From CAWHPS01 sp963831235 (lineage in GTDB: Bacteria > Fibrobacterota > OXYB2-FULL-49-7 > JAEUSG01), in NCBI GenBank assembly GCA_963831235.1, contig CAWHPS010000027.1, positions 62,001 through 126,000 of the forward strand: a stretch of 64,000 bases of DNA, in the 5' to 3' direction. Position 1 is the first letter of the stretch. Each line of letters starts with the position of its first letter. This document shows, in pieces, positions 46,720 through 56,417 of the stretch. Made by a program: the position numbers and the translations under genes. The notes under the pieces were generated by a model. The model searched no databases. It saw only the letters and a list, made by a program, of their open reading frames with translations, and was not told the origin of the DNA.

Positions 46720-47880
46720 ATGTTTAATACGCTAGGTCAAATATATGCGAGAAAGCGATTAAAGAACCGCTATGGCTTTAAAAATAAATGGGCTACATAT
46801 TTAATTAAGCTCCTAATGTTTTCATTCTTAAGCACAAAATTTGCTATCTATTTCTTTAATGATGTGTCAAATAGCGGAGTTCTAATAGTTACGTTTTTTA
46901 TACTCTCTTCTTTAATTCTTATGCTTAGAAGCATTAGCATTATTCGAAACCCTTCAAATGCTGATACACTATTCCCTTTCGGGTTAACACAGAAACAACT
47001 CGAAGACTTTACTTTCTACAACCTTTTCTACGAATCTGGTATGATGATTTTAGGTTCAATAATCACCCTGTTTTTTTCTTATCTATTTTTCAAGGCAAAT
47101 TACCATGGAACCATTTTATTTATTGGAATAATTCTTTTCCTTTGTCTATTCACGATGTTAAGCCTAAAAGTTTTGATACTCCGGAATTGGCTGAAACCAA
47201 AAAAAGATGTATTCGCACTTTCTTCTACTACTCCTAAATTCGTGAACAACACCCCATCTTTTCAGTTTCTTGGCCAATTGCTAATTCGGTTAGTCAAAAT
47301 AGCCCCCCTTTCAATAAGGATGCTGCTCGCAATATCATTGAAAAGCGTATTTCGGAAAAACCCGATCTACTTTCTTATGCTTATTGTTATGCCAATAATT
47401 CTTAGCCTGGCATTATTTTCCGCGCCACCTGCATTCTTTCCAATATTTATCATAACAGGAGCATTATTATCCTCCGAACTTGTCACCTATTTTCATGAGG
47501 CAACCTTCACAATGCCTGCATGGAACTACATTTTCCCTTGTTCAGAAAGCCATCATCAACATGCGCATTTTCTTCTATTATTGTTTATTACCCTCCCTTA
47601 TGTGATTATAGGAGCAATGTATGCACTAATTAAAAATCTGCTTTTATCCTTTACTTGCTGTCATTCTTTTGGTACCTTTTTAATTTTGATTTCACTATTT
47701 TCAATTTTTGGTGCCAAACATAGGCGCCAACCATTTATAGCTTCAGTATGGAGTATTATTTTTATTATAATTTTCGGGCTGTCTTTTCTTTTTCCAATTT
47801 TAGCTATTCCAATATTTGTCTTTGGGATGGTCTGGATTATAGTTCAGTTTAACTCAATAAGGCGACTCATATATGATTGA
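46720..47880 (+). CDS. ABC-2-type transporter membrane protein
   Basis: 386 residues with about ten hydrophobic segments and a long basic N-terminus (RKRLKNRYGFKNKW). A conserved-looking LFPFGLTQKQLEDF segment lies between helices 2 and 3. The 3' end overlaps the ATPase gene by eight bases. The pair forms an exporter of unknown cargo; lipid, peptide or antibiotic export are all possible. Confidence 0.7.
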   Translation: MFNTLGQIYARKRLKNRYGFKNKWATYLIKLLMFSFLSTKFAIYFFNDVSNSGVLIVTFFILSSLILMLRSISIIRNPSNADTLFPFGLTQKQLEDFTFYNLFYESGMMILGSIITLFFSYLFFKANYHGTILFIGIILFLCLFTMLSLKVLILRNWLKPKKDVFALSSTTPKFVNNTPSFQFLGQLLIRLVKIAPLSIRMLLAISLKSVFRKNPIYFLMLIVMPIILSLALFSAPPAFFPIFIITGALLSSELVTYFHEATFTMPAWNYIFPCSESHHQHAHFLLLLFITLPYVIIGAMYALIKNLLLSFTCCHSFGTFLILISLFSIFGAKHRRQPFIASVWSIIFIIIFGLSFLFPILAIPIFVFGMVWIIVQFNSIRRLIYD

Positions 47881-48610
47881 ATTTACGGATCTTGCCTATT
47901 GCTATAATTCGAAAGATGCTTTTACTCTTCATGATATTACATTACAATTCAAGAAGGCAAAAATTCTTGGAGTCTTAGGACATAACGGCGCAGGAAAGAG
48001 CACTTTAATAAAACTCATTTGCGGCCTGCTTCCCATAACCGCAAAATCTTTCACAAACAATGGCTCTCCCATCTTATGTCAGCGTTCTGAAATGTTGCAT
48101 ACTCTTAAAATGGGGTTCTCACCTGACATTTCCGAATTAGATCCCGATCTTACGGCTAAAGACATGTTTGAATTAGTTGGCGCCCTTAGAGGTATGAGTG
48201 AACAAGAAATAGAAATAGAAATCTCGCATTTTATTGAAGTTTTCCAAATGAAGGAATGGTTTCAGAATATGTTAGCTAAGCAATATTCTCTTGGAATGAG
48301 GAAAAAAGTTTCTTTGGGAATCGCCCTTTTGGGTCCTGTTGAATATGCGGTATTGGATGAACCATTCAATGGACTCGATCCAATAGCGTCCTTCAAATTC
48401 AAAAAACTCCTTTTACAAAAGAAAGAGCACGAATGTGGAATTCTCATTTCTTCAAATCTATTGGAAATTGTTGAAAATCTTATTGACCACGTTCTTATTT
48501 TAAATCAAGGTGTTTCCATTTTTAATGATACTCTTGAAGTATTAAAGAACAAATATCCACAATGCAATAACCTGGAGGAAATTTACTATCACCTGCACAG
48601 CCACCAGTGA
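47873..48610 (+). CDS. ABC transporter ATP-binding protein
   Basis: 245 residues. Walker A GHNGAGKST (about 36-44), signature YSLGMRKKVSLG (a variant of LSGGQ typical of ABC-2 exporters), Walker B YAVLDEPFNGLDP, and a terminal helical stretch. It powers the membrane protein encoded just upstream. It shares the CcmA/YadG-like look of drug and lipid exporters. Confidence 0.85.
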   Translation: MIEFTDLAYCYNSKDAFTLHDITLQFKKAKILGVLGHNGAGKSTLIKLICGLLPITAKSFTNNGSPILCQRSEMLHTLKMGFSPDISELDPDLTAKDMFELVGALRGMSEQEIEIEISHFIEVFQMKEWFQNMLAKQYSLGMRKKVSLGIALLGPVEYAVLDEPFNGLDPIASFKFKKLLLQKKEHECGILISSNLLEIVENLIDHVLILNQGVSIFNDTLEVLKNKYPQCNNLEEIYYHLHSHQ

Positions 48611-48665
48611 AACAATTTATTATACTACAAACCTTCTCATCACACAAAATTAGAAAGTTTTAAAT

Positions 48666-49007
48666 ATGAAACCAAAAAGAAACGATCCATTCCCTTGCGG
48701 AAGCCACAAGAAATTTAAAAAATGTTGTATTGATAAACCCGGCAAACTGGAAGATATTTATAACCAACAGACTAAATGGCTTGATGATGAATTAACAGAA
48801 AGAAGCCCGGCTGAAGTTGCTTATGATGACGTTCTGTTAGCCTCACTCCGTGATAACCTATCAATAGAAGACTCCATAAAAGCAGCAAACACTCAATACC
48901 CAAATGAAGCACTTCAATACAATTCCGATTCCATTGATGATATTGAAGCTCATTATACCTTTTTATTAAAACATATTGAATTAAAAAGCAAATTTGACAA
49001 GATGTGA
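48666..49007 (+). CDS. SEC-C motif protein
   Basis: 113 residues. The N-terminus is the zinc-binding SEC-C motif (KRNDPFPCGSHKKFKKCC), as found at the C-terminus of SecA and in many small proteins. The rest is acidic and helical with no known fold. Its role is not known; it may be an accessory or chaperone-like protein. It follows the ABC transporter by 56 bases and may be co-transcribed. Confidence 0.75.
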   Translation: MKPKRNDPFPCGSHKKFKKCCIDKPGKLEDIYNQQTKWLDDELTERSPAEVAYDDVLLASLRDNLSIEDSIKAANTQYPNEALQYNSDSIDDIEAHYTFLLKHIELKSKFDKM

Positions 49008-49167
49008 AATTAAAAAGCCGGACTTACCATAGTATAAGGTTCCTTAAATTCTGTATTGATTCATTGCCAGCGCGCTATTGTTCAACCGAACCACGGAAGG
49101 TGAGGAAACACTTCTTTATCATTTTAATTTCTTATCTGACGAAAAGTTCCAATTTATATATTGTTAT

Positions 49168-50205
49168 TCATTTTTTAATAAGTATCCCATTTTCATTGCC
49201 TTCTGGTAATTTGTTCTCTTCTTTTAGTCCAATCGTTAAAGGTACCTGAAACTCGTTTTCCTGCCTTCTTATTGTAATCATTATCTTTCTTCCATATCCT
49301 TTTTCTATTATCGTGTTTATTAAATGAATTGTTCCATCTATTTTAATATTATCGATTTTTAAAATAATATCCCCAACTTTTAATCCTGCTATTTCTGCAG
49401 GTGATTTTGAAATAATATCTATGATTTTTAAATCATTACCCGACAAACTTACTCCAATAGACGGTCGATCTTTGGGTAGAGAATATAATTTTTTGTCTGG
49501 TAAATCATTTTCAGCATAGTATGCTATTATCTCAGGCCCAATATATTTCTTTAAGATTGGAAATAAATCAATCTTGTCTGCTTTGTTTACATTAATAAAT
49601 AACGCCATGTCTTTTAATAAATTCCAATATGTTTTATTATTGTATTTGTAAAGTTCATAATACTTATGTTGATACGTTAACATTTCTCGACTATCATGAA
49701 TTCCTGTTATGGTTTCCTTGTAAAATAAACTTTCTGATATATAATTATTCTTCCAAAGAAATAAATTTGTTTGAAATTTAACTAATACTTCCATGGCAAT
49801 CTCATGTGAAACCGCAGGTCCATATAACCAACAATGTAGCAGTTCATGAACATAAAAATGATAAGCTAATGCTTTATCTTGTTCTGTTTTACCAAAACCA
49901 CCTGGAAGGGTTATGGTTATTATGCTACTATCTTTGGAATATTTATTTACAGCTGCTTGTTTTATACCAATTTTATCTTTTATAATCATCACTGATGGTA
50001 TTTTAATTTTAAACAAATCATAATAATAGGAATATGCCTTTTCAATTAAATTTACAGTTGCTGTGTCTGAATATTCTCGTAAACCTTCGCGGAAATAATT
50101 GAAATGGTCGGTTCTTGTAATTGACGACCAATTCTCTATTAATTCATCATTAAAAGCAAAGTGACTTAAAAGTAATAATACTAATATTGATTTAATAAAA
50201 ATCAT
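49168..50205 (-). CDS. Exported HEXXH metallopeptidase-like protein with PDZ domain
   Basis: 345 residues, signal peptide about 1-18. Residues about 140-160 contain VHELLHCWLYGPAVSHE: HELLH is the gluzincin HEXXH and the downstream Glu could be the third ligand. A PDZ domain occupies about 245-335 (IGVSLSGNDLKIIDIISKSPAEIAGLKVGDIILKID). The fold recalls M61-type peptidases with a PDZ tail. The substrate is unknown. A+T-rich compared with the neighbours, so possibly acquired. Confidence 0.65.
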   Translation of the reverse strand: MIFIKSILVLLLLSHFAFNDELIENWSSITRTDHFNYFREGLREYSDTATVNLIEKAYSYYYDLFKIKIPSVMIIKDKIGIKQAAVNKYSKDSSIITITLPGGFGKTEQDKALAYHFYVHELLHCWLYGPAVSHEIAMEVLVKFQTNLFLWKNNYISESLFYKETITGIHDSREMLTYQHKYYELYKYNNKTYWNLLKDMALFINVNKADKIDLFPILKKYIGPEIIAYYAENDLPDKKLYSLPKDRPSIGVSLSGNDLKIIDIISKSPAEIAGLKVGDIILKIDNIKIDGTIHLINTIIEKGYGRKIMITIRRQENEFQVPLTIGLKEENKLPEGNENGILIKK

Positions 50206-50505
50206 TTACTGGCCTCTTTCTTTGTCTTCGATGGCAGTATTGCCCCGTCATTAATCCGGCGCATACAAATCTTCTTTTCAGATTTAGAAGTCGGCGCGCT
50301 TTCGAGTCAATGTCCGCTTTAAATTTAAATTAAGCTCCTGCCATTGTTTCTGTCAAGCTCACTTTAAAATATTTATCATGCCGTTTTGATACGGCAACAC
50401 TTCGAAATCTTCCAAGAATATATGCGGAGCAATGTCGCCTGAAAGCAGCGAAATGTTATATTTATACCCGGTCATCTGAAAATATTGTGCAAAAGGAAAA
50501 TAATT
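50206..50505. other. 300-bp gap with a possible short minus-strand coding remnant
   Basis: Between the metallopeptidase-like gene and the aminotransferase. On the minus strand an ATG at 50475 opens a 38-codon frame to a TGA at 50359 (MTGYKYNISLLSGDIAPHIF..., protein-like composition). It may be the tail of a lost gene or a small peptide. An inverted repeat TGCCGT (50379-50384) / ACGGCA (50391-50396) lies inside it. No terminator T run. Confidence 0.3.
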
Positions 50506-51720
50506 ATGGACATTTTCAAACTATCCGAAAATGCAAGGAACATGCAGGCCTCTGAAATACGCGAACTAATGAAGCTTGCAAGCAAGCCCGGTATAATAAC
50601 ATTTGCAGGCGGCAATCCGGATAGCACTGGTTTTCCAGTCCATGAGGTTACCGGCATTATCAACAACTGGAACGACCAAAAAAACAGGGCCGCTTTCCAA
50701 TACGGTGCTACAAACGGATATCCCATACTCCTTGATCTTATTTCAAAACGGATGCTGTCTAAAAATATCCCAATGGAAGGTCAGAAGAATATAATTACAA
50801 CCGGGGCCCAGCAGGCAATCTACCTCATGTCAAAGATGCTTATTAATCCTGGCGATAAAATAATCGTTGAATCACCCTCGTTTATTGGAGCTATCGCTTC
50901 TTTCAAGTCCCTGCGTGCGGACATCGAATGGGTGCCTCTAGAGGAAGACGGCATATCCGTAATTGAACTTGAAAAGACCCTTCTGCGCCTTATAAAAGAA
51001 AACAAGCTGCCAAAGTTCATTTACACCATCCCCAATTTTCAGAACCCTGCAGGCCTTACAATGTCACAGGACAAGCGCAGGGCTTTTCTTGACCTTGCAC
51101 TTGAATATTCGGTCCCTGTTATTGAAGATGATCCTTACGGCGAACTTTATTTCGAAGGAAAAGAAAAGGATTACGCCCCCATAAAGACGCTACCTGGCGG
51201 CGAAGATGCTGTTGTTCTTATCAACACTTTTTCAAAAATCCTGTCGCCTGGAATGAGGCTGGGTTGGATTACATGCTGCTCGGAAGTCGCTGCACAGGCG
51301 GAAATAGCAAAACAATCGGTTGATGCATGTTCAAATTCATATACACAGGTGATTGCGGCAGATTACCTTGAGAATGGTTATGTTGACAGTTATGTCAATT
51401 CAATGAGAAAAGTTTATGGGGAAAAAGCGATCTGCATGCTTTCAGCACTTAAAAATCATCTGCCGCAGGAATGCTCCTGGTCAAAACCAAAAGGGGGTTT
51501 CTTTATATGGATAACTCTCCCGGAACAAATAGGTGCCAAAGCATTGTTTGATTCGTGCATACGAAAGAATGTGGCATTTGTTACGGGGCATGCATTTTGC
51601 GAACCTGGAAAGGGTGATCATTTCATACGTCTTGCCTTCAGCAATGCTTCAATTCTCGACATTGAAAAAGGCATTGAAATTATCGGCAAAACCATGAAGG
51701 AAATGATGGGGGCTGAATAG
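50506..51720 (+). CDS. PLP-dependent aminotransferase (LysN/2-aminoadipate-type, class I/II)
   Basis: About 404 residues from ATG 50506 (AAAAGGAAAA upstream), which places the conserved opening ASKPGIITFAGGNPD close to the N-terminus; the frame extends to TTG 50485. Motifs: TTGAQQAIYL, ESPSFIGAIASF, YTIPNFQNPAGLTMS, EDDPYGELYF and the PLP lysine region NTFSKILSPGMRLGW. There is no GntR domain. Family members use 2-aminoadipate, aromatic or branched amino acids with 2-oxoglutarate; the exact substrate cannot be told. It ends directly against the convergent polysaccharide cluster. Confidence 0.8.
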   Translation: MDIFKLSENARNMQASEIRELMKLASKPGIITFAGGNPDSTGFPVHEVTGIINNWNDQKNRAAFQYGATNGYPILLDLISKRMLSKNIPMEGQKNIITTGAQQAIYLMSKMLINPGDKIIVESPSFIGAIASFKSLRADIEWVPLEEDGISVIELEKTLLRLIKENKLPKFIYTIPNFQNPAGLTMSQDKRRAFLDLALEYSVPVIEDDPYGELYFEGKEKDYAPIKTLPGGEDAVVLINTFSKILSPGMRLGWITCCSEVAAQAEIAKQSVDACSNSYTQVIAADYLENGYVDSYVNSMRKVYGEKAICMLSALKNHLPQECSWSKPKGGFFIWITLPEQIGAKALFDSCIRKNVAFVTGHAFCEPGKGDHFIRLAFSNASILDIEKGIEIIGKTMKEMMGAE

Positions 51721-53262
51721 TTAGGTTGGATCAATAATGGCGTCAGCTGTTTTCTCGCTTATGTCGTCATCACCGCTTTTAAGCCGTCTTAAAACAAGAA
51801 GAATTCCCGCACCAAACCAATAATAGATATCTGCGGGGTGCTCGCTTATATGGGTGCCTGTTGAGTTCATTACAGTTATAGCAAACATAATGGACAGGAT
51901 GAACCGTGCAATCACCCTGCGATCCGGCTCCTCTTCCTCTCGATAAACAATATATCCAGCACGAAATATCCGGTATAGAAGAAATAAAAGGAGGAAAAAG
52001 CCAGGATAGCCAATATCATAAAGCGTGGAGAAATAATAGCTGTGGGTATTGAATGACCCCATTCCCCAGCCAAAAGGCCCCATTGGCAATTCCATAGACG
52101 ATTGAATGGCCTGCCGCCACATTCCGGTACGGGATATCATGGAGTGTTCTTGAAAAGGATTTGTAAGGGCGGAGGTGCGATCCGTAACAAATATCTCCGT
52201 TATTTTACGGTCCTGGTTTTTTCCATGAGCAACTCTTGCCTGTTCCATCACGGCCAAATCACGTGCCCCTGAAGAATCAAGAAATGTGCTGCCAACAAAG
52301 AAAACAAGCAGAAGAAAGGCCACAAATAAGATTTTATAACGTATTGAACTGCGGTGTGCTATTATGAACCAGAAAAGCACGCCCATAATAAACCCAATCC
52401 AATTGGACCTGACTGAAGTTATTAGGAGAGCAACAATCATAGGCGGTATGAAAAGGGCGTAAATGGCCTTTCCTTTGGTTGACTTCATTGACAAAAGACT
52501 CAGGGAGGCATAAATGGCGATTACCATATAATCGGCAAAGCTGGCAGGTGACGGCAGTGTTGAAAAAGGGCGCGGTTTGCCTTCAATAAAAAGAGTTACA
52601 AACAGGGAATGCATTTTCTGTATCCAGATTTCCTCGAACCGCGTGTATCCGAAAAACGCCTGCTTTATACCATACAAGGCAACAATAAAACCGATTACCG
52701 AAGTAACTTTAAAAATGGAAATGACCTGTTTTTTTGTTTTTATAAAATGAATCGCATAGAAAAAACAAAGTATATAAAGGGCCACAAATTTAAACTGATT
52801 GATTCCAGTTACAACGCCTGACCCGTTTGCAATAAAAACCCTTGCCAATTGATAAAAAAAGAATATCCAAATCCATTTAACAACAGTATCATCTTCACTT
52901 TTTATGTGTTCCCCTTTACGAATCCTGTCAAAAAGCACGATAAAAAGCATGACAATCATCAAATCAGGGATGATTATAAGCAAATCCGAGCTAGGCCTGT
53001 CATAAAATAGATAAAAAACCCTGCGAATAAAACCGATAAACGGCGGAACAATCACAAGGAAAAAGATTCCTGAGATCGGAAACTTCATCACGGGGATAAA
53101 AACAAGGATTGCAATAAAAACAACGACATCAAGACGCGTGGGAATGTTGAATATCTTTTTTGCAACAATATCACCAATAAAAACCACAGCAGCTGTGAAT
53201 AAAATAAGCTCAAGAACAATTAGAAAACGATTTTTAGGAATGCCGGAGCTGAATGGCGTCAT
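51721..53262 (-). CDS. O-antigen ligase/polymerase-like membrane protein
   Basis: 513 residues with about eleven hydrophobic segments. A long hydrophilic loop near residues 345-420 (between helices) carries ISRTGMWRQAIQSSMELPMGPFGWGMGSFNTH, the kind of periplasmic loop found in Wzy/WaaL-type enzymes. It would polymerise or ligate an undecaprenyl-linked glycan. Its start overlaps the end of the upstream glycosyltransferase gene by 29 bases. Last gene of a three-gene minus-strand surface-polysaccharide cluster. Confidence 0.75.
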   Translation of the reverse strand: MTPFSSGIPKNRFLIVLELILFTAAVVFIGDIVAKKIFNIPTRLDVVVFIAILVFIPVMKFPISGIFFLVIVPPFIGFIRRVFYLFYDRPSSDLLIIIPDLMIVMLFIVLFDRIRKGEHIKSEDDTVVKWIWIFFFYQLARVFIANGSGVVTGINQFKFVALYILCFFYAIHFIKTKKQVISIFKVTSVIGFIVALYGIKQAFFGYTRFEEIWIQKMHSLFVTLFIEGKPRPFSTLPSPASFADYMVIAIYASLSLLSMKSTKGKAIYALFIPPMIVALLITSVRSNWIGFIMGVLFWFIIAHRSSIRYKILFVAFLLLVFFVGSTFLDSSGARDLAVMEQARVAHGKNQDRKITEIFVTDRTSALTNPFQEHSMISRTGMWRQAIQSSMELPMGPFGWGMGSFNTHSYYFSTLYDIGYPGFFLLLFLLYRIFRAGYIVYREEEEPDRRVIARFILSIMFAITVMNSTGTHISEHPADIYYWFGAGILLVLRRLKSGDDDISEKTADAIIDPT

Positions 53263-54274
53263 GATATAACCTCAAATAGGTTTTAGCTGTTTTAAGAATA
53301 TCGAAATCCCTTGCCCGAACAAGTCCTTTTTCGGACAATGACTTTCTTCTTTCAGAAGATTCAAAAAGACTGATTATTTCATCAGCCATCCGTTCTTTTT
53401 GAACAAGGATGCCGTATCGCCCATCGTCAAGGACAAAACACGGCCCATCTGAAGGGTTGGAAACAACCGGAGTCCCGCATGCCATGGCCTCAACCAAAGG
53501 AACACCGAAACCTTCATAGGATGAAGGCATGCAGTAAACCCAAGCTTTTCTGTATAATTCAACCAGTGTTTCCATATTTATTGCATTATGACTTTTGATT
53601 CCCATACCTTCAATGTGTTCCGGTGTTACCATAAGAAGCTCTGCTTCAGGAATCTTTCTTCTGACACATCTGAAAATATCGAGCATCATATCCCCGCGTT
53701 TTCTTCCCTTAAGGGTACCGACAAACAGGATCGACGGAGCCGGACTTTTATCTTTGCCAGGAGAAAAGACATTTAAATCAACTCCACATGGGACAATTTC
53801 ATCAATTGCCGGCAGATAACCCCTTGTTCCAGGAGAAATTGCAGTCCGAATATCAGCGCAGGGAATGCCGCAGAGCTCAAGAACATAAGAACCCGCCTGA
53901 CTAAAAAACCTGCCCTGCCTTCGGGCATTCAAGGCTTCCATAATTGCGGATCCATAATATGTGCGCACTTGAGGTCTTCTGCCATATAGAAGATAATTAT
54001 CACCGTGCGCATGTATCACCTCGAAACCGCTCAAATCCACTTTAGAAAAATAATATCCCAAAAGGTAGCGTTTAAAAAGTCTGTTTGATGCAATCCTTTT
54101 CGGAAGCATTATCTGTTTTACATCATATAAAGCATCAGACGGTCTTTCGCTGAGAGTAAATACGGTTACGGATTCGCCCATCCTGCACAGGGTATTCGCG
54201 AGCAGATGCACCTGGTCCGCCACACCACCGTGCTTATCGGAAGGCAAATCTCGCTGAAGAAAGGCTATGCGCAT
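53234..54274 (-). CDS. GT4-family glycosyltransferase
   Basis: 346 residues of GT-B fold. N-terminal QRDLPSDKHGGVADQVHLL binds acceptor; HAHGDNYL mid-region; SILFVGTLKGRKRGDMMLDIFR starts the donor-binding domain; and PSSYEGFGVPLVEAMACGTPVVSN carries the E-x7-E motif of retaining GT4 enzymes. It uses a nucleotide sugar to extend a surface glycan. Overlaps its neighbours by 10 and 29 bases, so translation is coupled. Confidence 0.85.
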   Translation of the reverse strand: MRIAFLQRDLPSDKHGGVADQVHLLANTLCRMGESVTVFTLSERPSDALYDVKQIMLPKRIASNRLFKRYLLGYYFSKVDLSGFEVIHAHGDNYLLYGRRPQVRTYYGSAIMEALNARRQGRFFSQAGSYVLELCGIPCADIRTAISPGTRGYLPAIDEIVPCGVDLNVFSPGKDKSPAPSILFVGTLKGRKRGDMMLDIFRCVRRKIPEAELLMVTPEHIEGMGIKSHNAINMETLVELYRKAWVYCMPSSYEGFGVPLVEAMACGTPVVSNPSDGPCFVLDDGRYGILVQKERMADEIISLFESSERRKSLSEKGLVRARDFDILKTAKTYLRLYHDAIQLRHS

Positions 54275-55281
54275 TTTTTCCCTTTAAAAAGATCAATCAT
54301 TTTCAAGGCAATTTTTTTTGACGACATATATTCCAGGTAAAGATTTTTTCCGCCAATCCCTATTTTTTCCGCAAGAGAGGGGTCGGCTTCCAGTTTTCTC
54401 ACGGCATTTACAATCCCTTCAGCGCTTCCGTCATGAAAATAAAGGTTTTCACCATGACGGAATACTGAATCCGTCCAGTCAGTTCGATTTGCTATTACAG
54501 GAAGCCCGCTCATAAAAGCCGCTGCAGCGCCACTTTTTCTAAAGCTTATTCCACGTTTATCACAGACTATAAAATACTTTAAGCATTGGAGTTTCTCCGA
54601 GACCTCGGCATCCGGCAAAAAGCCCGTGATCTCCAAGTTTGTAACATCTTCCTGCAAACCCTTAAACCCCCCTATAAAAAGGGCCTTTGTGCCAAGGATA
54701 CGTGCTGCTGAAAGTATTCTATCAATCTGTAAATCATGATGCTGGGTTCCAAAAATACCCATGAGATGGGTCTTCTTTTTGATAGGTCCTGTATATGGAG
54801 GTATGCATGAAAAAGCCGGAAGTACTGGGCAGTCTATTCCATACCTCTTCTTAATTGAAATTGCGCGGTGGCCGAAAGTGACAACGGATATGTCCGATTT
54901 GAACAGGACCTGCTTGTCCTTGTAGAAATTTATGGGACGCATGACAAACTTTCCGGCAAAGGTCGGATAATAAGGCATGAATATTTCGTGTATTACGGAA
55001 AGCGTCCTGACATTATTCCTTCGGAGATGTTCAAGTATCCTGCACGGAAATAAATTGCTCCATCCATAAAGATTGGGCGTGTATTCCAATATTGCAGCAT
55101 CACAGCCGCTGCCCTTGATTTTTCCGGCCAAAGAAGCGGCAATCGAAAAAGGAAAATATTCTTCCGTTATTGGTTCCACCTCAATAAATTCTGAAAGGGC
55201 TTTGTTAAGAATCAATGGATAATGAAGAAGCCCTCCGCGAATTCCATGATGACAAGGAAATATATGCGCTATCTTTATCAA
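54265..55281 (-). CDS. GT-B-type glycosyltransferase, first gene of the cluster
   Basis: 338 residues. HIFPCHHGIRGGLLHYP resembles the N-terminal acceptor loop of GT4 enzymes, and MGIFGTQHHDLQIDRIL with RGISFRKSGAAAAFMSGLPVIA sits where the nucleotide-sugar site should be, but the EGFG-type motif is replaced by SFRKSGAAAAF. It is therefore a diverged family member. Probably works with the downstream GT4 and O-antigen ligase to build a surface polysaccharide. Confidence 0.65.
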   Translation of the reverse strand: MIKIAHIFPCHHGIRGGLLHYPLILNKALSEFIEVEPITEEYFPFSIAASLAGKIKGSGCDAAILEYTPNLYGWSNLFPCRILEHLRRNNVRTLSVIHEIFMPYYPTFAGKFVMRPINFYKDKQVLFKSDISVVTFGHRAISIKKRYGIDCPVLPAFSCIPPYTGPIKKKTHLMGIFGTQHHDLQIDRILSAARILGTKALFIGGFKGLQEDVTNLEITGFLPDAEVSEKLQCLKYFIVCDKRGISFRKSGAAAAFMSGLPVIANRTDWTDSVFRHGENLYFHDGSAEGIVNAVRKLEADPSLAEKIGIGGKNLYLEYMSSKKIALKMIDLFKGKKCA

Positions 55282-55353
55282 TGTCCCACCTTATAAATAT
55301 ATTGATACCATAAATATAAATAGATTATCTTTTTTACTAAAGGAAATAGTAAC

Positions 55354-55563
55354 ATGAATAAATACTCCATTGCTTTCATTTCACCGGGAAACAATCTTCT
55401 CCACCGCATAGTCCGCGCAAAAAGCGAAGATGAGGCGCTGCAAACCTTTTTTAAAGAAATAAAATTGGCCAGCTATACCCAGGACGATGACGGGTTCTTC
55501 TATTTCAAAGAAGATTTCAACTTCGGTGAACGTCCTGCCGGAAGCATTCTGCAAACAGATTGA
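55354..55563 (+). CDS. Small acidic protein of unknown function
   Basis: 69 residues with AAAGGAAA before the ATG at 55354. Composition SPGNNLLHRIVRAKSEDEALQTFFKEI then a YTQDDDGFFYFKEDFNF tail looks like a small alpha/beta domain. No signal or metal motif. It is followed after eight bases by a membrane protein gene and is divergent from the polysaccharide cluster. Confidence 0.6.
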   Translation: MNKYSIAFISPGNNLLHRIVRAKSEDEALQTFFKEIKLASYTQDDDGFFYFKEDFNFGERPAGSILQTD

Positions 55564-55571
55564 GGTAGCAC

Positions 55572-56255
55572 TTGGTAACAAGAATCCTCGTTGTGCTGTT
55601 ATCGCTTGTGGTACTCTGTCCCGCCCAGCTCAAATTTCAGGACGAGGACGAATCCGAGCGTACAAAATACGGCATGTCACAAGCCGAATGGCAGCAATTC
55701 AAGGAATCGGGACTTTCAATAACACAATTGGAAAAACTGCTTGAATGCGGCATCTCCATGGGCGAATATTCAAGCCGTCCCTGGCTTTCAATCGGAGTGC
55801 AGGAAAAAGACTGGATAGCCGAACGCTGCAAGGGAATGGTTGACGAAGACATACAGGCTTTCAACGAACAGGGAGAAAGCGATTACTCTGTACTGATCGC
55901 ATTCGCCCTTCCTGGCAGTCATCATTGGCTAAAAAAATCATATCCAGCAGCCATGGGATTATCTTCGGTCTTTGCATTGTCGCTTACGCTTTATTTTGCA
56001 TTACCTGAGGTCACTGAAGAGCCCTCAATGGCTGCGCAAGGCGGCATCACCAATGGTCAACGGGAGGAAATAGAAACCCGTCGGCCCATTTTTCTGGTTT
56101 TTTGCCTTGCTGACATGATTTTAAGCTCAGTACTCACTTATCGTGATGTAAACAGCCACAAAAATGCGCCTGAAGTTAAATCAAGCCCAAAAACCTCGCT
56201 TTACCTTGATTTCAAAGGCACCCAACCCATGCTGAACTGCGCCTATAAGTTCTGA
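55572..56255 (+). CDS. Exported/membrane protein of unknown function
   Basis: 227 residues starting at TTG 55572, chosen because GAGG lies six bases upstream and the frame then opens with a signal-peptide-like VTRILVVLLSLVVLCPAQ. Repeats resembling short helical motifs follow (YGMSQAEWQQFKESGLSITQLEKLLECGISMGEY, like SHOCT/helix-hairpin repeats). Two hydrophobic helices lie at about 135-150 and 175-192, and the end (LYLDFKG, LNCAYKF) is barrel-like. Not recognised. Confidence 0.6.
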   Translation: MVTRILVVLLSLVVLCPAQLKFQDEDESERTKYGMSQAEWQQFKESGLSITQLEKLLECGISMGEYSSRPWLSIGVQEKDWIAERCKGMVDEDIQAFNEQGESDYSVLIAFALPGSHHWLKKSYPAAMGLSSVFALSLTLYFALPEVTEEPSMAAQGGITNGQREEIETRRPIFLVFCLADMILSSVLTYRDVNSHKNAPEVKSSPKTSLYLDFKGTQPMLNCAYKF

Positions 56256-56296
56256 CCTCTGGGACAAAAGTAATTTTTCCAAATTATTAATAAAAA

Positions 56297-56308
56297 AGCC
56301 TGTTGCGT
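56297..56308. repeat. 12-base direct repeat, copy 1 (flanks the glycosidase gene)
   Basis: AGCCTGTTGCGT, identical to 57999-58010. The two copies bracket the gene at 56387-57896. Could be chance, an insertion scar or a regulatory site. Confidence 0.35.
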
Positions 56309-56417
56309 AAATAATTTCTTCCGACATCGTTAGTCCAGCCGGACAGGTAAAAAGGTACAACAGTCTCAATAATTATTACAAGACCCTTACTCCACCAGCA
56401 ACAGCTTCAACGTCCTC

